In this document: piece by piece, positions 38,499-46,322 of the stretch
Position numbering within the stretch: the stretch's first letter is position 1
Layout: every line of letters begins with the position of its first letter
Virus record (IMG/VR): IMGVR_UViG_3300036832_001188
Location: 1 to 50,100 of that record
Source: a virus
Strand: one strand, 5' to 3'
Length of the DNA stretch: 50,100 bases
Made by a program: the position numbers and the translations under genes
Notes under the pieces: model-generated
Told to the model about the DNA's origin: nothing
The model's input: the letters and a program-made list of their open reading frames with translations, nothing else
Databases searched by the model: none

Positions 38499-41015
38499 CT
38501 ATGCGCAATGGCCCCATGAACGCTCGCTTGTTTTGATAGAAACGGGTATCACGAGAGGGTCATCGTAGGGGATTGTCACTTTAGCTACTTCCTTTAACTG
38601 GTCGAGGGGGCCGCGGAACTGTCCACAGATGCTATCGTGCAACTGTAAGAGCACCTGGACATCGGGCAGCCGCTCATAAATATTCAGCCAGATCCGATTA
38701 ATCACTATCGAGACTGTGGACTGGGGGATCCAGGCGATAGCTTCGGGGAGGATACTGTCAGGTCGATCGAATATAATCCATCGGTAGCCAAATTTGTTCT
38801 CAATGAATCTGCGAGAGGTGATTTGAGCCGCAACTCTATTGTGCCATCTAAGGATTCCAGGGTGAGCACCAAACCACCTTTGCTGCGATAGATCGATTTC
38901 ATGAACAGTCCGGCCGCAGTGTGCCGCCATTGTGCGAGCCTTCCCCCCATAGTTGGTGCCGTGGACAAAGACCTTGGCGTATTGTCGGTCGTGTTTTCTA
39001 GACTCATAGTGTCCCTCGTAACGCGGGTGGTGTTTAACTAGTTCGTCGAGCGGCGGCGGCTCCTTTCCCACTAGCGCATAGGTGTTGAGTAGATGTATAT
39101 CCACTCCCATCCGCATAGCTGATTTAAGCAGCTCGTCTTCAGCTTCCCAACAAACGACGAAGAGATCGGCACGCTCGAGATCCAAATCAAACCAAGTGCT
39201 ATTAGCATCGGGAATGAAAATCTCCCTGATATTGGGAAACTGATAAGGATCCCCGAGACAGCTGAGCGTTCCGCGAGCAGCCGCTTTTCCGATTGATTTA
39301 GATTGCTCAGAAGGAATTGTCTGAAGGTTTGTACCTGATCCAAAGGCGTCCTGAGAGCTGGAGAGACGGTAAGTTTTTGGTGCAGATTTTCCACTCTCGG
39401 ATCCTCCGATGTTGTAGGAGCAGCGCATGCGGCTGTCGGCCGAGAGCGGGCGGCACAGAAAGTTAGAGAGGAACTTGTTGAGGGTGCGAATATCGCAGAC
39501 CGCGTTGACTAGGGGCCGGACCAGCGGCTGGATTTTGGCGAGCCGTTGGAGCGCCTCATCGTTGAGGGTCGGCTTCGCCGGTTGATTCTTGACCGCTCGA
39601 GTCATCTGCACTGGCAGTTTAAGATCCTCATAGAATAGGCAGTGCATCTGCTTCGGCGATTCGGGATTGATGGGATGTCCAAGGACATCAATTAGGAATT
39701 GTTCCCTCTGCGCAACTGCTTCCTGAACCTCCAGTATAAGTTCCGCACGACGCTTCGTATCGATCTTGACCCCCCGGAGCATGGCCTGTAGAACCGGCCA
39801 GAACATACGCTGTTGCGCTTGGTGAATAGCAGAGAGGCCAAGAATGTTGGCGGTCTTAGTGATTTCGCGCGACACTTCATACGTGTATACGCAGTCTTCG
39901 CAGTTATAGTGCCAAAGCTGATCCTCAGCGAGGGACGCTTCCCATGTCTTCGATTCCTCTTTCCAATATACATAGTAATCGCAATACATCGAGGCTATGA
40001 AGGCGAGACCCTTGGGGATATCGCTGAAGATGGAGTGCTGGCCGATCATCGTGTCGTGGACGACACGAGGCACGAAGTGCCAATGTTTCCAGGTGTATTG
40101 GGAATCGTAGAGGAGATTCTGTCCGATTACTCGGACTTGCGGGTGGGTGAGCAGTCCTTGTAATCGAAAAACAATGTCGGCCTCTTGGTCGACAGTCCAA
40201 TAACCTTCAGTCCGTTCGATGCACATGAACGGGATACAGATAGCATCGCGGAGCGACCAAGCGAGTCCAGCGCACGCGATATGTCCCGCTCGAGTTTCGA
40301 GATCGAAGCTGAGGTCGAGTCCTCCTCGATGCATAGCTCGAATGAATAGCTGATCCAGAGTTTGTATGGTTCGCTCATAGCTAGGTCTTATTTGAAAGTT
40401 CCATTGGGGGTCGGGGTACTGCGCCGCGCGGTATCGGGCCGCTCGTCGGAGATCTGCCACAACAATCGCTCTCTGTTTCCATTCACGTAGGACGCTAGCA
40501 GGATGGATGGTGGGCAGTACTTGCGTCCGCGGACTAAAGGTTCCATTAGTATGCAGTAGACTGCCGCGCCACTTGGTAATCCCCGATAGTCCGGCCAGTG
40601 CCCATAGGGGAGTATTTCCCAGCGCAATGATAATGTTGGGGCGGACTTGTGCAATCTCGGTTTGTAGAAGGTCAAGACCCTCCAGAACCTCGCGTGTGCA
40701 CCAGCGTCCCGCATGTTCCGTATGGGCCGCTGTGCGGTGCTTTTTGGACTTGGCGAAGAATGCGCTGATGTCATTGTTGGGTGGCCTAATCTTGCAGACG
40801 TTAGTGATATAACATTCTGTCCGCAGAATGCCCGCTTCCTTGAGCATCCTGTCTAATTCGTAGCCGGAAGGGCCGACGAAGGGGCGGCCGAGGCGTTCCT
40901 CGTCAGCGCCCGGCGCTTCCCCGCAGATCAATATCCGCGCGCTTAGCGGACCCTCACCTTTTACCACTACCCCACTCCAGCGCCGAAGGCGCTCCGTGGC
41001 GGGGGCCGCTTCCAT
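38499..41015 (-). CDS. UDG-family A DNA polymerase fusion
   Basis: 838 residues. Residues 30-190 are a family-4-type uracil-DNA glycosylase domain: GEAPGADEE (32-40), GRPFVGPSG and HPAS (171-174). Only two of four iron-sulfur cysteines are present (Cys74, Cys106). A 3'-5' exonuclease follows (DLE at 238-240). The pol domain has motif A with Asp612, motif B R677-x3-K681-x7-YG690, and motif C LQLHDS (Asp794), with Ser where Glu is usual. The layout resembles phage SPO1 DNA polymerase. It would replicate the genome; the UDG part may remove uracil or only read it. The start ATG follows AGGGG. Confidence 0.95.
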   Translation of the reverse strand: MEAAPATERLRRWSGVVVKGEGPLSARILICGEAPGADEERLGRPFVGPSGYELDRMLKEAGILRTECYITNVCKIRPPNNDISAFFAKSKKHRTAAHTEHAGRWCTREVLEGLDLLQTEIAQVRPNIIIALGNTPLWALAGLSGITKWRGSLLHTNGTFSPRTQVLPTIHPASVLREWKQRAIVVADLRRAARYRAAQYPDPQWNFQIRPSYERTIQTLDQLFIRAMHRGGLDLSFDLETRAGHIACAGLAWSLRDAICIPFMCIERTEGYWTVDQEADIVFRLQGLLTHPQVRVIGQNLLYDSQYTWKHWHFVPRVVHDTMIGQHSIFSDIPKGLAFIASMYCDYYVYWKEESKTWEASLAEDQLWHYNCEDCVYTYEVSREITKTANILGLSAIHQAQQRMFWPVLQAMLRGVKIDTKRRAELILEVQEAVAQREQFLIDVLGHPINPESPKQMHCLFYEDLKLPVQMTRAVKNQPAKPTLNDEALQRLAKIQPLVRPLVNAVCDIRTLNKFLSNFLCRPLSADSRMRCSYNIGGSESGKSAPKTYRLSSSQDAFGSGTNLQTIPSEQSKSIGKAAARGTLSCLGDPYQFPNIREIFIPDANSTWFDLDLERADLFVVCWEAEDELLKSAMRMGVDIHLLNTYALVGKEPPPLDELVKHHPRYEGHYESRKHDRQYAKVFVHGTNYGGKARTMAAHCGRTVHEIDLSQQRWFGAHPGILRWHNRVAAQITSRRFIENKFGYRWIIFDRPDSILPEAIAWIPQSTVSIVINRIWLNIYERLPDVQVLLQLHDSICGQFRGPLDQLKEVAKVTIPYDDPLVIPVSIKTSERSWGHCA

Positions 41016-41033
41016 GCAGCCCCTACCGCTTAA

Positions 41034-41189
41034 CTAGTCTGCTGGACTTGCTTCTTCGTCTTCCAGCCGGTCCAGTTCTATCTGAACCTCTTGGATCAGT
41101 TCTTCTAATAGCTCGTAGTCGAGTTCTTCGGGGAGTAGCTCGAGGCGATCGGCGTAGGCACGGAGCGCTACTACCAATTGCTCGCGCAC
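41034..41189 (-). CDS. Small acidic protein (51 aa)
   Basis: GTG at 41187-41189, 4 bases after the previous stop and with AGGA just upstream. Strongly acidic helical peptide (LELLPEELDYELLEELIQEV, then LDRLEDEEASP). No family recognised. Location between the SSB-like protein and the polymerase suggests a replication accessory or protein-interaction role. Confidence 0.55.
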   Translation of the reverse strand: MREQLVVALRAYADRLELLPEELDYELLEELIQEVQIELDRLEDEEASPAD

Positions 41190-41193
41190 AGTC

Positions 41194-41670
41194 CTAGACC
41201 TTGGCGACTGAGCGAATGCGATCCTGCAATATACCAGAGCCCTTGGGGTATTCTTCGTGTCTGATTTTAACGCGGATGGTGCGGCCGACCACGGACATGG
41301 GACTCCAGGCTTGGCCCTTGGCGTTGGTGCCGGTCGCCTCCCGGAGCGCGGTCATCTGGCTGTTCCGCCCCGCGGACCAGTCCATGGCTCCGCCATCGGT
41401 GAGATCGATGCCCATCGAATGGTTGATGGTCACCGTGTCCTGGCCGATCCGCTTGTGTTCAGCGGGATTGCTGGTCAGATCGATAGCGAGCGGATAATCG
41501 ATAAACGTATAGAGCTTGCTGGGATCTTCCTTGCCGGCGTGCTGGCGCGGGGGCCTCGGCTCGCCCACGATAGCGATGTAATCGTAGTCGGTGGAGAGGG
41601 GCGGGCGGCGCTGTCCCGCTTCGGTGGTCGTGGCATTCAGGAATTCATTGGGATCGAATATGCTGGTCAT
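41194..41670 (-). CDS. Putative single-strand DNA-binding protein (158 aa)
   Basis: ATG after GGAGTACTAGCA. All-beta protein with MGIDLTDGGAMDWSAGRNSQ, LREATGTNAKGQAWSPMSVVG and a C-terminal RTIRVKIRHEEYPKG, a pattern like OB-fold/DUF669-type phage SSBs. Placement between RecA-like ATPase and polymerase supports ssDNA binding in replication or recombination. There is no acidic tip. The assignment is by fold impression and context. Confidence 0.55.
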   Translation of the reverse strand: MTSIFDPNEFLNATTTEAGQRRPPLSTDYDYIAIVGEPRPPRQHAGKEDPSKLYTFIDYPLAIDLTSNPAEHKRIGQDTVTINHSMGIDLTDGGAMDWSAGRNSQMTALREATGTNAKGQAWSPMSVVGRTIRVKIRHEEYPKGSGILQDRIRSVAKV

Positions 41671-41683
41671 TGCTAGTACTCCA

Positions 41684-42559
41684 TCAGGATTTGACTGTGG
41701 GCGAGAAGCGGCCTCCGCGGGAGGTCCACTTATCTAGGATCTGGCTGAAGCTGGGAACTATTCCTTCGGCTAGAACTAGATTTCTGGTTTTGAGGTCTGC
41801 GAGCGCATTCGCCGTAGACCACGAGAATTTAGTCCCCTCCCGTACAGAGAGGATAACGTCGCTAAACATTGGAGGAATCTTAGGGGCGAGCGCTCGACCC
41901 AAGGTTGAGACGGTGATTTTAACGCCGCCGAAAACCTGATCGATCTCCCGCTCAACGTGCGCTGTAAGCACAAAGTGGCACTTGCAACCATCGGCTAGCT
42001 GTCTAATCAGGTTTTCGATTTGCGTCTGCGCAATCCCCCAGTCAGCTTGTGACCTAACAGGCTTGCCACCGACAACAAGCGAGAGAGCGATTGGATTAAT
42101 TCCTGTGAGGCTATCCACTGCCAGGAGGTGGTCCGGCCCCCATTTATCAATTGGACCAAAACGGCGTCCCGTTCGGTCGTCAGGGAAATCAGCCAGTGCT
42201 CGTAGAAGGCCGATGAATTGATTGTGACGAGATCGATTGGGATCTGAAGTCTTGTGGAGACTCTCCTGAGTTTGGCGATTAATAGCTTCTGCTGTCGCGG
42301 CGAGAGTTGTGAAATCAGTAGAACCGCGCTCAAGGGTATGCCAGTGGACGGTCTCGGGAATAGGTTCGCCTCGATCGCTCCAATATCCGAGGAAAGACTC
42401 GAGTCCACTCTCGGTAAAGAGGACGAAGGTTTCGAGGCCGGGACGGGGGATGGTGCCGAGGGCATGGGTTTTGCCAGAGCCGGTGGGTCCTTCAAGTAAT
42501 ACATTCACGCCGGCTAGGAGCGAGGGCTGTTCGAGTGGGATCGGCTGGCTGTTCATCAT
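41684..42559 (-). CDS. RecA/Sak4-like ATPase
   Basis: 291 residues. P-loop LLEGPTGSGKT (21-31), Walker B LLAVDS (145-150), and a FVLTAHVERE block typical of the AAA_24/Sak4 recombinase group. It probably loads on ssDNA or pairs strands in phage recombination. The start is ATGATG after CGAGGTAG, inside the end of the upstream nuclease gene (68-base overlap), so the two are coupled and likely work together. Confidence 0.8.
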   Translation of the reverse strand: MMNSQPIPLEQPSLLAGVNVLLEGPTGSGKTHALGTIPRPGLETFVLFTESGLESFLGYWSDRGEPIPETVHWHTLERGSTDFTTLAATAEAINRQTQESLHKTSDPNRSRHNQFIGLLRALADFPDDRTGRRFGPIDKWGPDHLLAVDSLTGINPIALSLVVGGKPVRSQADWGIAQTQIENLIRQLADGCKCHFVLTAHVEREIDQVFGGVKITVSTLGRALAPKIPPMFSDVILSVREGTKFSWSTANALADLKTRNLVLAEGIVPSFSQILDKWTSRGGRFSPTVKS

Positions 42560-43478
42560 CTACCTCGAGGATTGTTTCTGTTCGAGTGACTGGATCCCAA
42601 TGGCGGCGCTCGAAGTAGCTCTCGAGCCATGGCCGCTCATCTTGCGACTGGCAGACAGTCGCAAAGCCACACCCCCCATAGCTAGTACAGGATTCATCTA
42701 GGTTGTACTTGTATCGTCCGGTTCTCCACCAGCCGATCGCTTCTGCGATCCATTCGAGGAGTTCGCCGTACCAGCGATCCACCATCCAATCTGGTCGGTA
42801 GCTAATGGCTTCGATGGTCTCGTACTTGGTTTTGAGGATGGAAACTCCCCGAACCACCACGCCCGCAGCGCGGATACCATACTGTCGGCAGCCCCAGCAA
42901 TATCCTGTGAACTGGGATCGGAGATCCCATTTGCGTCCCCAAGTACTTCCAAGGTAGCTAGTTGTCTTCTCGTCAAACACAAAGGTATCTCCAGCGTATT
43001 GGAGAATCGCATCCAGTCGTCCGCAATATAGTATGGGATGACCTGTAACTGGATGGTCAATCGAAAGGGGATGCGCAAAGCTGAATTCGATCGCGCGTTT
43101 GCCGCCCGGAAGAGTGATTGGGTAAGCGGTGTTATGAGAGAGGGGATAGTTGGAAAAATAGAACTCGAGAGCACCGGCGGTTCTGATAGCGGACTTGCCG
43201 CTGTCGGGGGGACACTGGAAGTCACCGTAGTGGGTGAGGAGCGCCCGCGCGCCCATCGCGATCGAGTCCTCTGCAGAATGTCCGTCCACGTAAAAGGCAT
43301 TTCTGGTTACCTCGAGGCCGCGGGCGAACGCACCCCCAGCGATTAGATGCACGTTCAACTCTTTAGCTTTCCACTGGTCGACGTAGATTTTCTTGAAGAG
43401 CTGCGGACACTGCTTCAGGGTCGCAACCATCGAGCTATCGAATACCTCTGGGAAATAGTTGACTAGAGAACTTGGCAT
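42492..43478 (-). CDS. Cas4/RecB-like PD-(D/E)XK nuclease with Fe-S cysteines
   Basis: 328 residues. Active-site residues: Asp156 (CGRLDAIL), Asp169-Glu170-Lys171 (FVFDEKTTS) and the QxxxY motif near 189. Four cysteines fit an iron-sulfur cluster: Cys24 (LKQCPQLF) plus Cys264, Cys270 and Cys276 near the C-terminus (C-x5-C-x5-C). This is the PDDEXK_1/Cas4 arrangement, a 5'-3' exonuclease that generates ssDNA for the Sak4-like partner. No strong ribosome site, but its start overlaps the 34-aa gene. Confidence 0.85.
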   Translation of the reverse strand: MPSSLVNYFPEVFDSSMVATLKQCPQLFKKIYVDQWKAKELNVHLIAGGAFARGLEVTRNAFYVDGHSAEDSIAMGARALLTHYGDFQCPPDSGKSAIRTAGALEFYFSNYPLSHNTAYPITLPGGKRAIEFSFAHPLSIDHPVTGHPILYCGRLDAILQYAGDTFVFDEKTTSYLGSTWGRKWDLRSQFTGYCWGCRQYGIRAAGVVVRGVSILKTKYETIEAISYRPDWMVDRWYGELLEWIAEAIGWWRTGRYKYNLDESCTSYGGCGFATVCQSQDERPWLESYFERRHWDPVTRTETILEVDDEQPADPTRTALAPSRRECIT

Positions 43479-43567
43479 AACAGATAAACGAGAATAGAGG
43501 CGGTGAGGCCGATGAGGCCGGTTATAACTATCAAGGCTAGGATCTGCTCAACGCTTCTTAAGGCCAT
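43463..43567 (-). CDS. Single-TM microprotein (34 aa)
   Basis: ATG at 43565-43567 overlapping the end of the 66-aa gene, and its stop overlaps the nuclease start. One clear membrane helix (ILALIVITGLIGLTASILVYLL). No strong ribosome site is seen, so translation would depend on coupling. Function unknown; a membrane or host-interaction peptide is an inference. Confidence 0.45.
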   Translation of the reverse strand: MALRSVEQILALIVITGLIGLTASILVYLLCQVL

Positions 43568-43748
43568 CGAGCAGAGCGTCTACGTCAACGGGCTTTTTGG
43601 TTCGCTTCGCGGAGCGAATGCTGGCCTGCTGGCGCTCCTCGCGGAGGAGCCGCATCGATTCCTTTACGTCCTCTAGGGTTAGGGTTCCGTTTGCCTCCTT
43701 TAGTTGGAGCTGAGAGATTCGGTCTTGGGTCTCTGGGCTGTAAAGCAC
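43548..43748 (-). CDS. Small helical protein (66 aa)
   Basis: GTG start at 43746-43748. Charged, coiled-coil-like helices (DRISQLQLKEANGTLTLEDV; MRLLREERQQASIRSAKR) and a C-terminal VDVDALLDGLKKR motif that recurs in phage proteins before recombination genes. It overlaps the 110-aa gene in another frame. The composition of this frame is more protein-like than that of the overlapping one. Confidence 0.6.
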   Translation of the reverse strand: MLYSPETQDRISQLQLKEANGTLTLEDVKESMRLLREERQQASIRSAKRTKKPVDVDALLDGLKKR

Positions 43749-43917
43749 GGAAGTGATCCTCGATTAGTTGAATAAAAAACCGCTGATAGGCAGAGTGGGG
43801 TATACGGCCTTCGGCGGCGCTCCACAGATGCAAGCTAATCCTTGCCCAGACCTTGCGCGGCAGCGCAATGTTGAGCGCTACGCTGGGCTCAATATTGGGT
43901 TTACGGCCGCGGGTCAC
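43585..43917 (-). CDS. Putative DNA-binding protein (110 aa) overlapping the 66-aa gene
   Basis: GTG start at 43915-43917. The first 57 residues look real: a basic N-terminus (TRGRKPNIEP), then LNIALPRKVWARISLHLW and YQRFFIQLIEDHF, possibly a ribbon-helix-helix. The last 50 residues are Pro/Arg/Gly-rich and are translated from the DNA that encodes the 66-aa protein in another frame, so they may be unconstrained. First gene of the replication operon. Confidence 0.5.
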   Translation of the reverse strand: MTRGRKPNIEPSVALNIALPRKVWARISLHLWSAAEGRIPHSAYQRFFIQLIEDHFRALQPRDPRPNLSAPTKGGKRNPNPRGRKGIDAAPPRGAPAGQHSLREANQKAR

Positions 43918-44353
43918 TTGGGTAGCTCGAACATTCGGATTCGTCGTTCTCGTTTATGCAGACTTCGTCTACGATTGTATATTTCTGCGCCGCTCGGCGG
44001 GCGCGGCATTGGCACCACCACCAGTAGGGCCGTTTCCACCAGACTGGACGGGGATCGATTAGCTCGAAATTTATCAGGGGGGCCTTTGGCGGCGGCGGCG
44101 CGCCGGGAATTATGTGCGCAGATTGATCGATTTATGTGCGTAGAGTGTGCGCCTCGCCGAAGGCGAGGTCAAGACGTGCGTCACACTTCTAGCGAATTTC
44201 TATGCATAGGGCCGGCCCCGGAGGCCGGCGGTCCCCCGTAAACACAAACGGCCCCTCACGGGGCCGCTGTGCGCCCGCCGTCGGAGGCTCATTTCCTCGG
44301 CGGACTTCACCGCGCGCTAGGACACCAGCGCGGGTGCATTTGGATTGCGGCCG
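43918..44353. other. Structured gene-poor region upstream of replication genes
   Basis: About 435 bases. Three hairpins are visible: CCTCGCC/GGCGAGG (44152-44168), GCCGGC/GCCGGC (44211-44229) and CGGCCCC/GGGGCCG (44249-44266). A repeated TTATGTGCG (44110-44138) precedes them. On the minus strand an open frame (about 43903-44062; Trp-rich with a CQCR motif, ending DESECSSYPSDPRP) exists but I cannot find a convincing start. The region could hold a terminator-plus-promoter boundary. Confidence 0.5.
44249..44266 (-). terminator. Rho-independent terminator candidate
   Basis: 7-bp GC stem with loop TCAC (plus strand), followed on the minus strand by TTTGTGTTT. Lies about 88 bases past the stop of the 203-aa gene and would separate the leftward small-gene block from the replication operon. 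Confidence 0.65.
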
Positions 44354-44362
44354 TCAGGCCGC
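44347..44362 (-). terminator. Hairpin enclosing a stop codon
   Basis: 6-bp stem GCGGCC/GGCCGC whose 4-base loop holds the TGA stop (44354-44356) of the gene at 44354-44965. Same stop-overlapping design as at 25-43, 374-393 and 49111-49125. Confidence 0.55.
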
Positions 44363-44965
44363 GGGAGCCTCCTTGAACCGGGAGAGTAGGCTATCGGTAT
44401 CGACCGGCGTTGCACGCTCCTGTTCCAGCCGCTCGATGATTGGGCGGATGCGCTTGTCTTGGGCGAGAGCTTTGCGGTCGATGCCAGACATGGCCTTGAG
44501 GCCGGCGCGGATGTCCTCGAGCGAATTTCCAGTGAACTCCACGAGGGCCAGAGCGAGCACACCAGCGGTCTTGCTGGCAGCCTGACCGTTGCCCCGGGCC
44601 ACGGCCCATTGGCCGGCAGAGAGCCTCTCGTGCAGCTTGTCCGTGGCCTCGGGCCACTTCGCTACGGTGTCCGCCGATTCGTTGGCAAGTGCCGCGCCGT
44701 ACTTGGTTAGTGCGCCCTGCGATACGAACTGATTGGCTAGATCTGGGTTCAGCGGGTAGGTGCGGGTGGCACCGCTGCGGAAGTCTAATCGCACCGCAAT
44801 ATCGCTGATGGAAGCGGCCGCTAGGGTGGTGGCGTCGACCCCATCGAGCGGCTGTCCACCCACCAATATCTCCTTAACGAGGTTCGTCCTCGAACCCGCG
44901 AACTTGACCATTCGGCCATCGGCCATCCTGACTGTTTCTACGACTGGTTTCTTTGCCTTGGGCAC
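44354..44965 (-). CDS. Hypothetical protein (203 aa), paralogue of 4652-5218
   Basis: GTG start at 44963-44965, 7 bases after AAGGAG (TTAAGGAGACAGAC). N-terminal basic stretch, a beta-like part (VETVRMADGRMVKFAG), and a helical C-terminal part with SAGQWAVARGNG, LALALVEF and IRAGLKAMSGIDRKALAQ, ending SLLSRFKEAPAA. The order of an x-G-x-W motif, a Leu/Ala helix, and an (I/L)R-x-x-(L/V) helix parallels the 188-aa protein at 4652-5218. Distant paralogy is inferred by eye. No enzyme motif. Function unknown. Confidence 0.7.
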   Translation of the reverse strand: MPKAKKPVVETVRMADGRMVKFAGSRTNLVKEILVGGQPLDGVDATTLAAASISDIAVRLDFRSGATRTYPLNPDLANQFVSQGALTKYGAALANESADTVAKWPEATDKLHERLSAGQWAVARGNGQAASKTAGVLALALVEFTGNSLEDIRAGLKAMSGIDRKALAQDKRIRPIIERLEQERATPVDTDSLLSRFKEAPAA

Positions 44966-44975
44966 GTCTGTCTCC

Positions 44976-45464
44976 TTAACGGTAGTGTGCGAATTTTCGC
45001 TTAACGACAGCGAATAATAGCACCCCAAAAGCTAGTAGGGGGAAGGTGGAAGGTTCGGGGACAGAGAAACTAGCGGGGGTGATGTGGAGGGAGTGGAGAT
45101 CGGCGTAGCCGATCGCGGTCGAGGAGAGTTGCTCGCCGCCTATCCAGAAGCCGCCCCGTTGGTAGTGGCCGCCTTTCCAGAGGGAAACGTTGTAGCAGCC
45201 TGGACAATGGATCGATTCGAGGCCGCCGCGCATGCTATCGATCGCCCCTACGTGGCAGATGTTCTGCGGACCAGCCCCTTGGGGGACCGCGCCCATCGGC
45301 ATTATGCTAATGCAGGTGTTGTTAGAGGGATCGAGTTCGAGGGCCCACGCCGGGCCACTGAGGATCATATTGATCCCCTCTACCGTGTAGGTTCCGCCGG
45401 TGGAACCGCCGTCGTAGCTCACCAGCTGCATAGGACCGCCGGTGAGGATGATGGTGTCGATCAT
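44976..45464 (-). CDS. Protein with a PEP-CTERM-like sorting tail (162 aa)
   Basis: ATG after GAGAGGAGACAACC. The C-terminus has VPEPST (135-140), a 14-residue hydrophobic helix (FPLLAFGVLLFAVV, 141-154) and a basic KRK end: the tripartite PEP-CTERM signal recognised by exosortases (EpsH/XrtA) in Gram-negative bacteria. No N-terminal signal peptide is visible (IDTIILTGGPMQLVSYDGG), which is unusual. The body is a Gly-rich beta region with CPGC (87-90). The phage may exploit the host sorting pathway or display the protein on the cell surface. Confidence 0.7.
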   Translation of the reverse strand: MIDTIILTGGPMQLVSYDGGSTGGTYTVEGINMILSGPAWALELDPSNNTCISIMPMGAVPQGAGPQNICHVGAIDSMRGGLESIHCPGCYNVSLWKGGHYQRGGFWIGGEQLSSTAIGYADLHSLHITPASFSVPEPSTFPLLAFGVLLFAVVKRKFAHYR

Positions 45465-45679
45465 GGTTGTCTCCTCTCAGTTGTTCCGTTGTCACATATC
45501 GGGCAGTGGAGCCATATGTTTCCATCCTTGAGTATGGTGCTGATCAAGGTGTGTCCCGGCTTACCGCATGTTCTCTCGATTACTGATCTCACGGGATGTG
45601 GTAACGAGTCGCAGCCCGGGGCGCGACGCATATCCTGTGGCCCTTCGGCGGGCCGCAGGGCTTCGCGACGGGCAGTCAT
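45461..45679 (-). CDS. Zinc-ribbon-like protein (72 aa)
   Basis: ATG at 45677-45679, 9 bases after GGGAGG; a GTG 9 bases upstream is too close to the site. RTCGKPGHTLISTILKDG and HCPICDNG form a likely zinc site (Cys/His and CxxC). Basic Arg-rich N-terminus. Both ends overlap neighbours by ATGA. Role unknown; possibly nucleic-acid binding. Confidence 0.55.
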   Translation of the reverse strand: MTARREALRPAEGPQDMRRAPGCDSLPHPVRSVIERTCGKPGHTLISTILKDGNIWLHCPICDNGTTERRQP

Positions 45680-45858
45680 CGCACCCACCCTCCCTTTTCT
45701 GGCCGGTAGGTGTAGCTGTACCCCCTGCGCCGCGCATCACATTTGCATCCATGACCGTCCCAAGAATCCGTACCCGCCTTGCGCCATCCGCATACTTGGC
45801 AGAACGGGTGGAATGGCTGTGGCTTGTCCTTGGTCACAACGATTTTCACGGTGCTCAC
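45676..45858 (-). CDS. Small Cys-rich protein (60 aa)
   Basis: GTG at 45856-45858 with GAGGAG upstream, overlapping the previous stop by GTGA. A possible zinc-binding core: CQVCGW and GHGCKCD (CxxC plus CxC). The C-terminus is Arg/Tyr-rich (RRRGYSYTYRP). No family recognised. Confidence 0.55.
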   Translation of the reverse strand: MSTVKIVVTKDKPQPFHPFCQVCGWRKAGTDSWDGHGCKCDARRRGYSYTYRPEKGGWVR

Positions 45859-46322
45859 GTCTTCTTCTCCTCGGCGGGGCGCATGGCTTCGCGAGCGCGT
45901 AGCAACGCTGGTCCGATGGTTACGCTGACTTGAAGCGCTGCATCTTCAGTCGTTTGCGGCACACGCATGTGCTCAACAGCAGCGACCAGCCCCGCCAGCG
46001 CCGCCCGCAGCCGCTCGTTTTCACCTTGATACTCCCCAAGCCGTGCAGCTTGTTGCATCCAGCCTTGTAGCTCTAGCGTCAGCCGCTCGTTTTCTGTAGA
46101 CAGTTTAGAGCAGATCGTTACGTGCCGCCCAATGTCGTGGGTCAGCTGCTCGTTGTCCTTTTTCAATCCAGTAACAGCCGCCCGCATCAGTTCTGTGTCA
46201 ACGATATTCTGCTGTAGGCGGGTTAGCCGCTCGATCTCATCGGCGGCATCCATCAGCAATTGCTGCCCGGTAATATCGTCGCCGGTATCCCAGTCGCGCA
46301 GCCGATTGACTAGATCGCTCAC
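45855..46322 (-). CDS. Coiled-coil protein (155 aa)
   Basis: GTG start overlapping the previous stop (GTGA). Long coiled coil (about 25-115: LTRLQQNIVDTELMRAAVTG; STENERLTLELQGWMQQAAR; ENERLRAALAGLVAAVEHM). Proteins of the form DLVNRLRDWD...DAADEIERL...ENERLR are common in phages and annotated as hypothetical. Cytoplasmic; oligomerisation or scaffold role inferred. Confidence 0.7.
   Translation of the reverse strand: MSDLVNRLRDWDTGDDITGQQLLMDAADEIERLTRLQQNIVDTELMRAAVTGLKKDNEQLTHDIGRHVTICSKLSTENERLTLELQGWMQQAARLGEYQGENERLRAALAGLVAAVEHMRVPQTTEDAALQVSVTIGPALLRAREAMRPAEEKKT

Noticed and set aside
43585-43917. Programmed frameshift joining the 110-aa and 66-aa frames near the T6 run (about 43773-43778)
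   Set aside because: The 66-aa frame is +1 relative to the 110-aa frame, while the T-run would favour -1; the GTG start of the 66-aa gene explains the arrangement more simply.
45084-45902. 272-aa plus-strand open frame
   Set aside because: Antisense of four well-supported overlapping leftward genes with ribosome sites and ATGA/GTGA junctions.
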